64,000 bases of DNA from NCBI GenBank assembly GCA_018435605.1, contig JAHDNF010000004.1, positions 1 to 64,000 of the forward strand, written 5' to 3'. The stretch's first letter is position 1. Every line of letters starts with the position of its first letter. The stretch comes from a bacterium (lineage in GTDB: Bacteria; Auribacterota; Auribacteria; Auribacterales; Auribacteraceae). The notes beneath the pieces were generated by a model. That model was not told where the DNA came from, searched no databases, and saw only the letters and a list, made by a program, of their open reading frames with translations. Shown here in pieces: positions 50,701 through 58,581 of this stretch. A program made the translations under genes and the position numbers.

Positions 50701-51357
50701 TTACCACCGTTTTGGCCAGAAATCTCGCAAAGATTTACCACGCTCAACATCTTCTTTGATTTTTTTTCGCAATTCATCCTCTGAAAGATGAGGATATTTT
50801 CTGTATAAATCTATTCCACGCTTATTAGCGTCCATATCCATATCTCGTTTCGCGACGGATTGTGGGTCATGGGGATCAAAATTTGGGTTACCTGTTTCAT
50901 GAATCTTTGTAACATGCTGGGCTTCATTTTCTCCAATTTCTTTGGCAACAGTATAAGCTCGCCGGATATGACGATATTGAGCACCTTTACCAAAAGATTG
51001 AGTATCTGTATAAGTACCATATTCTTCAATAGCTTCTTGGGTCGAAACATCATTAATTTTTTTGACCTTCCATGCTTTGATCGGGTTTTGGATAGACCAT
51101 TTAATCTCGTCATTATTAATCCGACTGGTTTGACTATTAGCAAGTTGTACAATTCCTGAATTTATAAGATCATTTTCTACATCTCTCTGATTCCTTGTGC
51201 CATATAGACCTCTAACTAAAGCATTTCCTACATCTTGCCCGTACAGTTTTCCAACAGCTTCTGCTGAATGAATGGCTCTCATTCCTTTACCAAGATTATT
51301 CTTGTAGAAATGCATTAATTCGTTTGCAATTTCATTTCTGCTACGGTTAGGATACAT
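50701..51357 (-). CDS. Second orphan toxin-domain-like protein
   Basis: I use the ATG at 51357, with AAAGGA seven bases upstream, giving 218 residues; an ATG at 51390 is possible. The C-terminal half shows QYRHIRRAYTVAKEIGENEAQHVTKIHE and then DMDMDANKRGIDLYRK, a spaced His/His-Glu/Asp-Asn pattern like that in DUF6973-type domains and related to the gene at 49239. The N-terminal part (SRNEIANELMHFYKNNLGKG) is helical. No signal peptide or delivery domain. It follows repeat copy C. It is probably an effector-type domain, but activity is not shown. Confidence 0.5.
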   Translation of the reverse strand: MYPNRSRNEIANELMHFYKNNLGKGMRAIHSAEAVGKLYGQDVGNALVRGLYGTRNQRDVENDLINSGIVQLANSQTSRINNDEIKWSIQNPIKAWKVKKINDVSTQEAIEEYGTYTDTQSFGKGAQYRHIRRAYTVAKEIGENEAQHVTKIHETGNPNFDPHDPQSVAKRDMDMDANKRGIDLYRKYPHLSEDELRKKIKEDVERGKSLRDFWPKRW

Positions 51358-51414
51358 AACTGTTCCTTTCGTTTTTTCTGATCCTTTCATAACATACCCA
51401 CTTCTCCCGATACA

Positions 51415-51560
51415 TATATAACTACAATTTAGCCTAGATTTAGCCTCAGCCAAAAAATAAGCCCTCGTCGCATTTGTTCACGAGACGCAGGCTTTGCATA
51501 AAATTTGAGGACATTCAAGGCGTCCGAACCGCAACGCGGTTTTAAGATATTCTTGTAGCA
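51415..51560 (-). repeat. Terminator-hairpin repeat, copy C (diverged)
   Basis: It shares with copy B the left block CTACAATTTAGCCTAGATTT and then AGCCTCAGCCAA, and with copies A and B a weaker hairpin (AAGCC-CTCGT...ACGAG...GGCTT, 51459-51495) that reads leftward into TTATTTTTT. The outer block (GGCGTCCGAACCGCAACGCG) aligns with GCGTCCAATGCGGTCAAACC of the others only with gaps. It lies directly upstream of the toxin-like gene at 50701-51357. Confidence 0.65.
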
Positions 51561-51667
51561 CGCAATCGTGATTGACTTCTGACGTCACCAGTGGTATTTT
51601 TTTTATGATAACTATCGAACAATGGATTTTCAGGAAACATAATAAATCTCTAAATAAAGTGGATGAA

Positions 51668-52303
51668 ATGGATATTGAAAAACAAAAGATTATTCAGTCT
51701 GACAAAATGATGAATGATACTTTAAATACCATTATTAGCAGACGAAGCGTGAGAATGTTCACAGATAAACAGGTCTGTGATGAAGACCTTAGACTTATTC
51801 TTGATGCCGCAAATCATGCCCCTTCAGCACATAATCAGCAATCGTGGCGTTTCATAGTTTTGCGGGAAACGAGTAAGAATGAACTGGCCAAATTTGTTAA
51901 TTCTAAAGCGAATGACTTTCCTAGGCCGTCATCGACATTGCTTCGTATGGCATCACGCAGTATAGTAAGCGCTCCTGTGGTTATTGCTGTGGCAAATACA
52001 GGCAAACTTATCTCTCACGGAACAGAATTATTTAAAGTTGATAGAGATCAGGCTTATGATTTTTTCCGTGTTATGGAAATTCAGAGTTCCGCGGCGGCAG
52101 TGGAAAATTTACTTATCGCGTCTGCATCGCTTGGATTATCCAGCGTGTGGCTTGGAGTGTTAGTTCTTATAAAAAACGAAGTATTGCAGTTTCTCCAGGA
52201 ACCTGAGGGAGAATTCATGGCGGTTATACCTGTAGGTTACGCGGCTCAGCAAAACTTTGGCCCCAAAAAGCAACCCTTGGACGCTATAGTAAAGTATATG
52301 TAA
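51668..52303 (+). CDS. Nitroreductase-family flavoprotein
   Basis: This is an FMN-dependent oxidoreductase of about 211 residues. It begins with the family motif TIISRRSVRMFTDKQV, then LDAANHAPSAHNQQSWRFIV, and AAAVENLLIASASLGLSSVW in the second half; these line the FMN pocket. The start is uncertain: in-frame ATGs at 51605, 51668 and 51707 all have weak ribosome sites, and I choose the middle one. Substrate (nitroaromatics, quinones, enones) cannot be told. It is followed 49 bases later by the YaiI-type gene, possibly co-transcribed. Confidence 0.85.
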   Translation: MDIEKQKIIQSDKMMNDTLNTIISRRSVRMFTDKQVCDEDLRLILDAANHAPSAHNQQSWRFIVLRETSKNELAKFVNSKANDFPRPSSTLLRMASRSIVSAPVVIAVANTGKLISHGTELFKVDRDQAYDFFRVMEIQSSAAAVENLLIASASLGLSSVWLGVLVLIKNEVLQFLQEPEGEFMAVIPVGYAAQQNFGPKKQPLDAIVKYM

Positions 52304-52352
52304 CAAAATACTTTTGGTCTCTGATAATATCTCTCTATTAAATGGAGCTGTT

Positions 52353-52802
52353 ATGCTTGATATTTATGTAGATGCCGACGCATGTCCTGTCAAAAAAGAA
52401 GTTTATCGTGTTGCAAAACGCTATCAACTAAAAGTGACTTTAATTGCCAATTCATGGATGCGGGTACCGGAAGAATCGTGGATTACACTTGAAGTTGTAG
52501 GTGGTAATCTTGATGAGGCTGACGATTGGATTGTTGAGCATATAAAACCGCGTGATATTGTTATTACAGCGGATATTTTGCTAGCGGGTCGTTGTTTGAG
52601 AGAAAAAGCGTATGTGATTGCGCCAAACGGAAAATCATTTAATGACGATAATATTGGCAACGCAGTTACAATTCGCGGTTTGATGTCGGAATTGCGCGAT
52701 TCTGGAGAAATGACCGGAGGGCCGCCGCCATTTCAGAATAAAGACCGTTCAAACTTCCTGCAGGAACTTGATCGAGTAATTCAGTGTATTCGTCTGAAGT
52801 AA
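52353..52802 (+). CDS. YaiI/YqxD family protein (DUF188)
   Basis: This is a conserved protein of 149 residues from the ATG at 52353, which has GGAG five bases upstream; earlier in-frame starts lack support. It shows the whole family signature: MLDIYVDADACPVKKEVYRV, then GNLDEADDWIVEHI, DIVITADILLAGRCL, and TGGPPPFQNKDRSNFLQELD. The fold is PIN-like, with conserved acidic residues, so a nuclease role is suggested for the family but unproven. Confidence 0.93.
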   Translation: MLDIYVDADACPVKKEVYRVAKRYQLKVTLIANSWMRVPEESWITLEVVGGNLDEADDWIVEHIKPRDIVITADILLAGRCLREKAYVIAPNGKSFNDDNIGNAVTIRGLMSELRDSGEMTGGPPPFQNKDRSNFLQELDRVIQCIRLK

Positions 52803-52976
52803 CATGTCAAATAAATGAATAAAGTTTCTTGCAAATCTTGTGTAATTCATCAACCCAAAATTGTATCTAGCTGTATGAAAAAATATTTCTTTTGAATATT
52901 CCCCATAAACGACGTACTTCGTCAGGATATAGCGCACAGGGAATATAATTATTCAGATAAATCATGTTCAGGTAAT

Positions 52977-53052
52977 TGGTAGCCCCTAGGGGAATCGAAC
53001 CCCTGTTTGATGGCTGAGAACCATCCGTCCTAGGCCACTAGACGAAGGGGCC
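52977..53052 (-). tRNA. tRNA-Glu (CTC)
   Basis: This is a complete cloverleaf on the minus strand: acceptor GGCCCCT with AGGGGCT, anticodon arm GATGG-TTCTCAG-CCATC, and T-arm AGGGG-TTCGATT-CCCCT. The anticodon CTC reads GAG. The 3' CCA is encoded. It lies 44 bases after tRNA-Gln and is likely co-transcribed with it. Confidence 0.96.
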
Positions 53053-53096
53053 ACCGCGAAATATTCAGATTTATTAATCGGCCGGCATAATAAAAA

Positions 53097-53167
53097 CAGC
53101 CGAGGAAGGAATCGAACCCTCACATACGGAACCAGAATCCGCTGTCCTACCGTTAGACGACTCGGCT
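53097..53167 (-). tRNA. tRNA-Gln (CTG)
   Basis: The cloverleaf on the minus strand has acceptor AGCCGAG with CTCGGCT, D-arm with TAACGGTAGGA, an anticodon arm with loop TTCTGGT (anticodon CTG, reading CAG) and T-loop TTCGATT. The acceptor pairing extends three bases beyond the tRNA on both sides. CCA is not encoded. It is the first gene of a two-tRNA unit behind the promoter at 53184-53212. Confidence 0.94.
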
Positions 53168-53183
53168 GTTTTATATTTCGTAT

Positions 53184-53212
53184 ATATTACTTATATCGGT
53201 ATATAAAATCAA
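53184..53212 (-). promoter_or_regulatory. Promoter for tRNA-Gln/tRNA-Glu
   Basis: On the minus strand, TTGATT (53212-53207) and TAATAT (53189-53184) are 17 bases apart. Transcription would begin about ten bases before tRNA-Gln. Confidence 0.65.
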
Positions 53213-53218
53213 TAAAAA

Positions 53219-53261
53219 AACAAAAAAAATCCCCCGAATTTTTATCTTAATTCGGGGGATT
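53219..53261 (-). terminator. Strong intrinsic terminator
   Basis: AATCCCCCGAATT and AATTCGGGGGATT form a perfect 13-bp stem around an eight-base loop. Read leftward it ends in a T-run of eight or more, interrupted by one G. It closes the unit holding the small ORF at 53276-53356 and lies just before the tRNA promoter. Confidence 0.9.
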
Positions 53262-53275
53262 AATATTTATCTCAA

Positions 53276-53356
53276 CTAGAAACTTACCAAAATATCTCCG
53301 CGTATTTCGATTCGATCGTCATCACGCAAAGACAGGCGTATCCATGTCAAATCCAT
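53276..53356 (-). CDS. Candidate 26-residue peptide gene
   Basis: The ATG at 53356 has a consensus GGAGG five bases upstream. The frame gives 26 residues, starting MDLTWIRLSL, then the charged RDDDRIEIRGD, ending ILVSF. The stop is 15 bases before the strong terminator. A structured sequence lies about 165 bases upstream on the same strand. Together these look like a short transcription unit for a peptide or a regulated small RNA. I know no homologue; the evidence is the ribosome site and context, so a chance frame is still possible. Confidence 0.45.
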   Translation of the reverse strand: MDLTWIRLSLRDDDRIEIRGDILVSF

Positions 53357-53522
53357 GTGAACCTCCACATAGTGTCAAAGAACTTCTATAAAACAACCTG
53401 AACGAACGGACGTGACTTGATCCACACACCTGTTTTCCCAAAAAACCCATCCGTAGATTTTCAAAAAAAACAGATAAACCGTTCACTCAAGTGAATCGTC
53501 AAACTTTTATCTTATATATCAT

Positions 53523-53598
53523 CATCTCAGCCGGTGACTTTCGGCATTTCCTTAAGTCGTTTCCCCCCTTTCCAGCCTCATTAAAATCACCTGAGATG
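53523..53598 (-). ncRNA. Candidate structured leader RNA
   Basis: CATCTCAG and CTGAGATG form an eight-base-pair closing stem that continues, past a small bulge, with GTGA/TCAC. Inside are a purine-rich loop with GGAAAGGGGGGAAACGA and a hairpin GACTT...AAGTC that contains GGAAATGCC. Its GCCGAAAGTCACCGGC loosely recalls cyclic di-GMP (GEMM) riboswitch cores, but the full consensus is absent. It lies 82 bases after the TPR gene stop and 5' of the peptide ORF. The interval 53357-53522 shows nothing else. Confidence 0.35.
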
Positions 53599-53680
53599 CG
53601 TGTGCCTTCATTACAACCTTCTTATAATTTTCCTAATTATTTACTGCTTAATCTATAAAGTCAAGCAAAAAATCAATAAA

Positions 53681-54322
53681 TTACAAATTTCTTTTGATCT
53701 CCGGTAGCATCTTCTTAACCTCGTCGGCAAGATAGCTGTTCGGTTCAGCTTTGAGAAATTCGTCTATCACCTTCTGCGCCTGTTCATATTGTGCAGATTT
53801 AAGCAAACTCCGTGCCAGATTTATTTTAGCATCGCCCGCCATAGGACTGGCCGGATATTGCTCAATCAATTTATTAAAAATTTCCTGCGCTTTTACATTT
53901 TCGCCCATAGCCATCTGGCAATACCCAATGCTAAGCAACGCAAAACTCGCCAGTTCGTGTTTTTTGTATTTCTCGACGAGCTGAGCGAATACATTCATCG
54001 CTCCGGCATAATCTTCCTTTTCGTAGAGCATATTTCCTTTTTGAAAAAGAGCAAGCGCAACGTATTCGCTATTGGGAAAATTCGCGATAAACTCGGAAAG
54101 TCCCATTTCGGTCTTCGCATTCTCGTATGCCAGAAGCGCTTTGTGGCGTTGGCTTGAAATGTAACGTGTTATACCTATATTGATCAGGATTACTGCGACT
54201 ATACCGATAGCCGCCCACTGGACAACAAGTTTATTTTTTTTGTAAAAATCTAAAATGTTGCCGATGGCTTCCATGAAAGAATCGGTTTCCAACTCGTTTT
54301 TTGGGATATGATCTGCACTCAC
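53681..54322 (-). CDS. YfgM-like membrane-anchored TPR protein
   Basis: The 213-residue protein has a short cytosolic N-terminus, one membrane helix (VVQWAAIGIVAVILINIGI, about 33-52) and a periplasmic tetratricopeptide domain (LASFALLSIGYCQMAMGE, AQEIFNKLIEQYPASPMAGD). This is the YfgM/TPR_21 layout, where the protein works with the Sec translocon and periplasmic chaperones. The start is GTG at 54322, with AAGGAG eight bases upstream. It follows the PHP gene by 17 bases in one operon. Confidence 0.85.
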   Translation of the reverse strand: MSADHIPKNELETDSFMEAIGNILDFYKKNKLVVQWAAIGIVAVILINIGITRYISSQRHKALLAYENAKTEMGLSEFIANFPNSEYVALALFQKGNMLYEKEDYAGAMNVFAQLVEKYKKHELASFALLSIGYCQMAMGENVKAQEIFNKLIEQYPASPMAGDAKINLARSLLKSAQYEQAQKVIDEFLKAEPNSYLADEVKKMLPEIKRNL

Positions 54323-54339
54323 CGGTACAACTCCTTTAA

Positions 54340-55011
54340 TTATGATCGTTCAATCGCTTTTTTCAGCAATTCTTCGCTGTTTGCTATAATTATATCCACA
54401 TCCTGCAATTCAAGTCCAGCACCAAGTATGATTTTTTTGCGGATTTCCCGCGATAACAAGTTATCCGGACTATGGGTATCGGTGTTGACAATCAATTTCG
54501 CGCCGTATTTTTTCGCCAGACGCGCTACATGGCCGTTCGTCAGAGAATGTCCGCGCCGGGTAGTCAACTCCAGATACACACCTTTTTGCGCCGCCAGCCT
54601 GACATCATCTTCCGATATCAGACCCGGATGCGCCAAAAAGTCTACTCCCGCCTCGATTGCCGCTCGGTTAGTACCAGCGGCTACCGGTTCGACGATCGTT
54701 TCGCCGTGACACCCGACAATTTTCGCGCCTGATGATCTGCTGAGTTCGACATTTGAAGCTATAAGACAGGGCAACACATGTGTGAGTTCTACGCCAGGTA
54801 ACACTATTATATGTTTATCGGCACTTCTGTCAAGCGCTTTAATAAAAAGACCGTAATGGGCAAGCAGAGTGGTTATATTCGAATCGTCGGCGTGGTCGCA
54901 CATCGCCAGCGCCGTGTACCCTGCGGCAACAGCTCTGCGATGCAATTCGGACGGCAACAACTCTCCGTCGCTGAAAAACGTATGCATGTGAAAATCTATC
55001 AAGCTATCCAT
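54340..55011 (-). CDS. PHP-domain phosphoesterase
   Basis: This metal-dependent hydrolase of the PHP superfamily has 223 residues. Metal ligands appear in order: FHMHTFFSDG (HxH and D), ALAMCDHAD, GVELTH, VGCHGE, FLAHPG and VNTDTHSPDN. It resembles the histidinol-phosphatase/YcdX-like branch that acts alone, without a polymerase. It lies 22 bases downstream of tRNA-Arg on the same strand, perhaps in the same transcript, and is followed by the TPR gene. Substrate unknown. Confidence 0.88.
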   Translation of the reverse strand: MDSLIDFHMHTFFSDGELLPSELHRRAVAAGYTALAMCDHADDSNITTLLAHYGLFIKALDRSADKHIIVLPGVELTHVLPCLIASNVELSRSSGAKIVGCHGETIVEPVAAGTNRAAIEAGVDFLAHPGLISEDDVRLAAQKGVYLELTTRRGHSLTNGHVARLAKKYGAKLIVNTDTHSPDNLLSREIRKKIILGAGLELQDVDIIIANSEELLKKAIERS

Positions 55012-55033
55012 AATAACCTCTTTATTAACATTA

Positions 55034-55107
55034 TACGCCAGGCGGGATTCGAACCCACGACCCCAGGATTAGGAATCCTGTGCTCTATCCTACTGAGCTA
55101 CTGGCGC
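55034..55107 (-). tRNA. tRNA-Arg (CCT)
   Basis: The cloverleaf on the minus strand has acceptor GCGCCAG with CTGGCGT, D-arm AGCTCAGTAGGATAGAGC, anticodon arm CAGGA-TTCCTAA-TCCTG (anticodon CCT, reading AGG) and T-arm GTGGG-TTCGAAT-CCCGC. CCA is not encoded. Confidence 0.96.
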
Positions 55108-55127
55108 ATATCGTAACATATTCACGC

Positions 55128-55156
55128 ATCATAGCCAAATTTGCATTTTTGTGCAA
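55128..55156 (-). promoter_or_regulatory. Promoter for tRNA-Arg
   Basis: On the minus strand, TTGCAC (55156-55151) and TATGAT (55133-55128) are 17 bases apart, with a start site expected about 14 bases before the tRNA. It may also drive the PHP and TPR genes. Confidence 0.7.
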
Positions 55157-55320
55157 CTTTTTTTGTCCGGCAACCTGTTTTTTTTAGAATATACCTACAT
55201 ACCGCAAATCGACCGGTTAAGCGGAAAAAAGATTGATAATTCAATGCGAATATTAGATTATAAACTCAGTATGCGTTCCTATAACCTATAGCATTGCCGG
55301 AAAACGAAGGTGTTTTTGTC

Positions 55321-57462
55321 ATGATAATACGATCGGTTTTTTCTGTAGCGATACTTATGCTTACATTCAATCATGCGCTTGCGCAAGAATCTTACGAAAA
55401 TCTAACCCGGTTTTTTTCGCAAAAACCGGCTCCGGTTCTGACTTTCGATTTCACAACATCCGCGCAGGGATGGTCGTACCAGACAGGCAACGCCAATACC
55501 GAAATCCGTCACGGGAAATTAATGATGCGCTACGACGTAATTTCCGCGCCTCTTGTCAAATCGTTAGACGAACCTCAATTTTTTAATTATGTCGAAGTTA
55601 ATTTTATGTCCGCTACCGCCGCTATACTCGAAATCTCATGGCGTACTTCAGCGGATTTAGCGTTTACGGATAAGCAAAAAGTCGTCCGACGCATCCATCC
55701 GTCCGAGCGTTACTCAGTATGCGAATTTTATATGGACGCATCGAACCCAATTACCCACCTGTCAGTTAAATTTACCGGCACGCGGGGAATTGCTATGATC
55801 GACTCCATATCCCTTTCCCAACGCCGTGTCAAAACCGATATCGGAAAAGATATTCGCGATTCCATACGCATGTACCCTCATTCATCGTTCGAACATACTG
55901 TCAGCATCGCTCCGTCGTCTACCCTGTTTTTTGCCTGCGGATTGAGAAATACTTACGGACAAAAATTAACAGAGCCGGTTCGTTTCCAAGTCTTTTTGAA
56001 ATTACCGGACAGCCGCCGACGTATATGGGAAACAACATACCACGGGCAAACCGCGTGGGTCGATGCGGTTGTCGATCTATCCAGTTTCGAAGGCAAAGAA
56101 GCGTCATTCATATTTACTGCCGAATCCAAAGATATAGACGGACAACCTGAAGCCTTGCCGGTATTCAACGCTCCGATCATATATACCAAAAACAAAGAAA
56201 AACCGAATATTATTCTAATTGGAGCCGACGCACTGCGCGCAGACCATCTGGGGTGCTACGGTTACAGCCGTCCTACTTCGCCGTCAATAGACCGTCTGGC
56301 AAAACGCGGCGTTATATTCCAGCAGGCGTTCAGTCAATGTTCGTGGACGCTTCCGTCGTTTACATCCATAGTTACGGGGCTTTATCCGTTCTCCCATAAC
56401 GTGGAAGACGAGCGCGACGTGCTTAACCCGTCGGTATTGACCATCCAGCACTATATGCGCGATAACGGCTATTACTCAGCCGGCTTCACCAACGGCGGTT
56501 ATCTTACCAGCTGGCTTGGCTGGGATCGCGGTTTCGATATGTTTGTGCAGAACAATCACTTGGGCGGCGGGAACTTTTCGTTCAGTTTCGCCGACTACAA
56601 ACGGCAGTTGTTCGATTTTATAAGGGCAAACCGCTCATGCCCTATGTTTCTGTTTTTACATACCTATGACTGCCACGCATATTACGATTCAGCGCCGCCA
56701 CAATACCAAGCTATGTTTACCAACGCCGATTATCCCGACAAAAACAACCTCAAAGCAAAACGATTCGCCGATTACCATCTGCGTCAATTCAAAGACAGTA
56801 TATCCGCAGAGGATGTCGAACATATCAAAGGGCTTTATGACAGCGAAATCCGTTATCTCGACGACATGCTCGGCCAACTGTTCAGTCTATTAGACGAACT
56901 GGAGTTGTCCGATAATACTATCATCATATTGACATCCGACCACGGCGAGGAGTTTAAGGACCACGGCAGTTTCGGGCATAATCATACGCTTTATAACGAG
57001 CTGATACATATTCCGCTGATCTTTGCCGGAGGTTCAATACCGGCAGGCGTAACCGTTTCTCACATGGTAGAATCCATAGATATTTTCCCGACGGTAATCG
57101 ACCTGATAAACACTCCGCCTTTAAACCCGCCTATAGACGGACAATCTCTTATACCGTTGATATCCGATCCGCACCACGCCGGATTTGGGCCGGCGGTAAG
57201 CAAAGACTGGAATAAAACCGGCATCAGAACAGAAGGCTGGACATACTTTACCATCGACGGCACAGAATACCTGTTCAACCGCAACGACGACCCTATCGAA
57301 AAAAACAATCTCATACAACACAAACAAAAAGAGGCGCAATCACTCAAGCGCAGACTGGAACGGATAACCGCCAAAGATGACAACGCGCGCCCCCAACCGC
57401 TGACAGGCGAAATGGACGAGCGGTCAAAACAGGAACTAAAATCGCTCGGATATATTCGTTGA
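55321..57462 (+). CDS. Sulfatase-superfamily hydrolase, exported
   Basis: From the ATG at 55321 it has 713 residues, with a signal peptide (MIIRSVFSVAILMLTFNHAL). An N-terminal beta-sandwich region, possibly carbohydrate binding, fills about 30-280. The alkaline-phosphatase/sulfatase domain starts at NIILIGADALRADHLGCYGY and has LTSDHGEEFKDHG and FGHNHTLYNELIHIPLIF for the metals. The nucleophile region is CSWTLPSFTSIVTG: Thr343 stands where classical sulfatases have Cys or Ser, and Phe where they have Arg. So it is not a formylglycine sulfatase and may be a phosphohydrolase or phosphotransferase. It has no neighbours in an operon. Confidence 0.85.
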   Translation: MIIRSVFSVAILMLTFNHALAQESYENLTRFFSQKPAPVLTFDFTTSAQGWSYQTGNANTEIRHGKLMMRYDVISAPLVKSLDEPQFFNYVEVNFMSATAAILEISWRTSADLAFTDKQKVVRRIHPSERYSVCEFYMDASNPITHLSVKFTGTRGIAMIDSISLSQRRVKTDIGKDIRDSIRMYPHSSFEHTVSIAPSSTLFFACGLRNTYGQKLTEPVRFQVFLKLPDSRRRIWETTYHGQTAWVDAVVDLSSFEGKEASFIFTAESKDIDGQPEALPVFNAPIIYTKNKEKPNIILIGADALRADHLGCYGYSRPTSPSIDRLAKRGVIFQQAFSQCSWTLPSFTSIVTGLYPFSHNVEDERDVLNPSVLTIQHYMRDNGYYSAGFTNGGYLTSWLGWDRGFDMFVQNNHLGGGNFSFSFADYKRQLFDFIRANRSCPMFLFLHTYDCHAYYDSAPPQYQAMFTNADYPDKNNLKAKRFADYHLRQFKDSISAEDVEHIKGLYDSEIRYLDDMLGQLFSLLDELELSDNTIIILTSDHGEEFKDHGSFGHNHTLYNELIHIPLIFAGGSIPAGVTVSHMVESIDIFPTVIDLINTPPLNPPIDGQSLIPLISDPHHAGFGPAVSKDWNKTGIRTEGWTYFTIDGTEYLFNRNDDPIEKNNLIQHKQKEAQSLKRRLERITAKDDNARPQPLTGEMDERSKQELKSLGYIR

Positions 57463-57493
57463 CATCAGTCAAACCGGCATGACAGTAAAAAAC

Positions 57494-58510
57494 TCACTCG
57501 GTAAGTTTGATAAAATCCGTGTCATCCCATAATTGAAAAAAATCATCGTCATTTTTCGCACTGTTTTTTATGGACGGATTGATATTTATCGCACGCCGCA
57601 GGTCATCAAGCGCATTTTCTTTTTGTCCTGCGATAGCATACACACAAGCGCGGTTATACCATAAAAAATCCTGTTGAGGTTCGAGTTCCACAGCCTTCGT
57701 CGCCGCTTCCAGACTTTCTTTCCGGAAATTCAGTTTGTTAAGAAGTATACCCTTCAACGACCACCCTGCGGCAAAATCGGGCGCGATTTCGAGCAATGTG
57801 TTGCACGCGATAAGCGCTTCGTCAGCGCAATTTTTATCATCAAGTATTTTTGCCTTGTTGTACCATGCGTGGCAATCGTCGGGATTTTCAGCGATGAGCA
57901 TATCTACAGCGGCCAGCGCTTCAGTAAATTTTCCCAACCGATGATAAGAAACGGCAAGGTACTCCAAAGTTTCAGGTAACTTGGGATTAATCTCCAACGC
58001 TTTGTTAAAAACCTCTATAGCATGGCCGTAGCGTTCCAGATTAAAAAGAAGCATTCCCTTGTCGCTGTATATGTACTCCGGAGACGAACTGTATTTCACT
58101 GCCGTATCGTAAGCGGCCAACGCGGTATCATACTGTTCCAGATTAGTCAGAACCGACGCTTTGATATACCACCCGTCAGCGTCATCCGGATTTTTGTTGA
58201 GTATAACATCCGCAGTTTGCAACGCTTCTTCAAAACGATGCAATTTTATCAGTATCAAGGCTTTTTTGATATAACCCGCGTCATTATATGGGTCTGACCG
58301 CAGTATTTGCTCTATCTTTTCGAGCGCCTTCTGATAATCTTCGGAATCATATAGCAGGTTAACTGCTCCGATCAAATCGGCTAGTTCGCTTTGTCCATTG
58401 TCCGTATCTTCAAATGAATTGCCGAAAAAATCGTACGATTCTAAAAACTGTCCCTGAACAGGAACCGCTAAACATAGACAAAACAACACAAAGAAAATAC
58501 CTGTTAGCAT
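57494..58510 (-). CDS. Secreted TPR-repeat protein
   Basis: The ATG at 58510 has GAGG five bases upstream and opens with a signal peptide (MLTGIFFVLFCLCLAVPVQG), giving 338 residues; the frame extends to 58708 but that part looks non-coding. About eight tetratricopeptide repeats follow (for example YQKALEKIEQILRSDPYNDA, FEEALQTADVILNKNPDDAD, RYGHAIEVFNKALEINPKLP). These form a periplasmic or outer-membrane-facing superhelix for protein contacts. It lies 71 bases after the PQQ-propeller gene on the same strand and may share its transcript. Confidence 0.88.
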   Translation of the reverse strand: MLTGIFFVLFCLCLAVPVQGQFLESYDFFGNSFEDTDNGQSELADLIGAVNLLYDSEDYQKALEKIEQILRSDPYNDAGYIKKALILIKLHRFEEALQTADVILNKNPDDADGWYIKASVLTNLEQYDTALAAYDTAVKYSSSPEYIYSDKGMLLFNLERYGHAIEVFNKALEINPKLPETLEYLAVSYHRLGKFTEALAAVDMLIAENPDDCHAWYNKAKILDDKNCADEALIACNTLLEIAPDFAAGWSLKGILLNKLNFRKESLEAATKAVELEPQQDFLWYNRACVYAIAGQKENALDDLRRAININPSIKNSAKNDDDFFQLWDDTDFIKLTE

Positions 58511-58581
58511 ACATACCTCGCATAAATAGTTTTCTTTATTGTATGCTAAAAAATACAACCGTATGCAAGCCAAATTTAATT

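Noticed and set aside
48671-51560. Integron attC sites and cassette array
   Set aside because: Spacing between genes suggests cassettes, but the attC core (GTTRRRY with its partner) is not clear, gene directions differ, and no integrase is present.
53523-53598. Confident call of a cyclic di-GMP (GEMM) riboswitch
   Set aside because: Only a fragment resembles the core; the conserved AGGGCAAACC-like part and tetraloop-receptor pair were not found.
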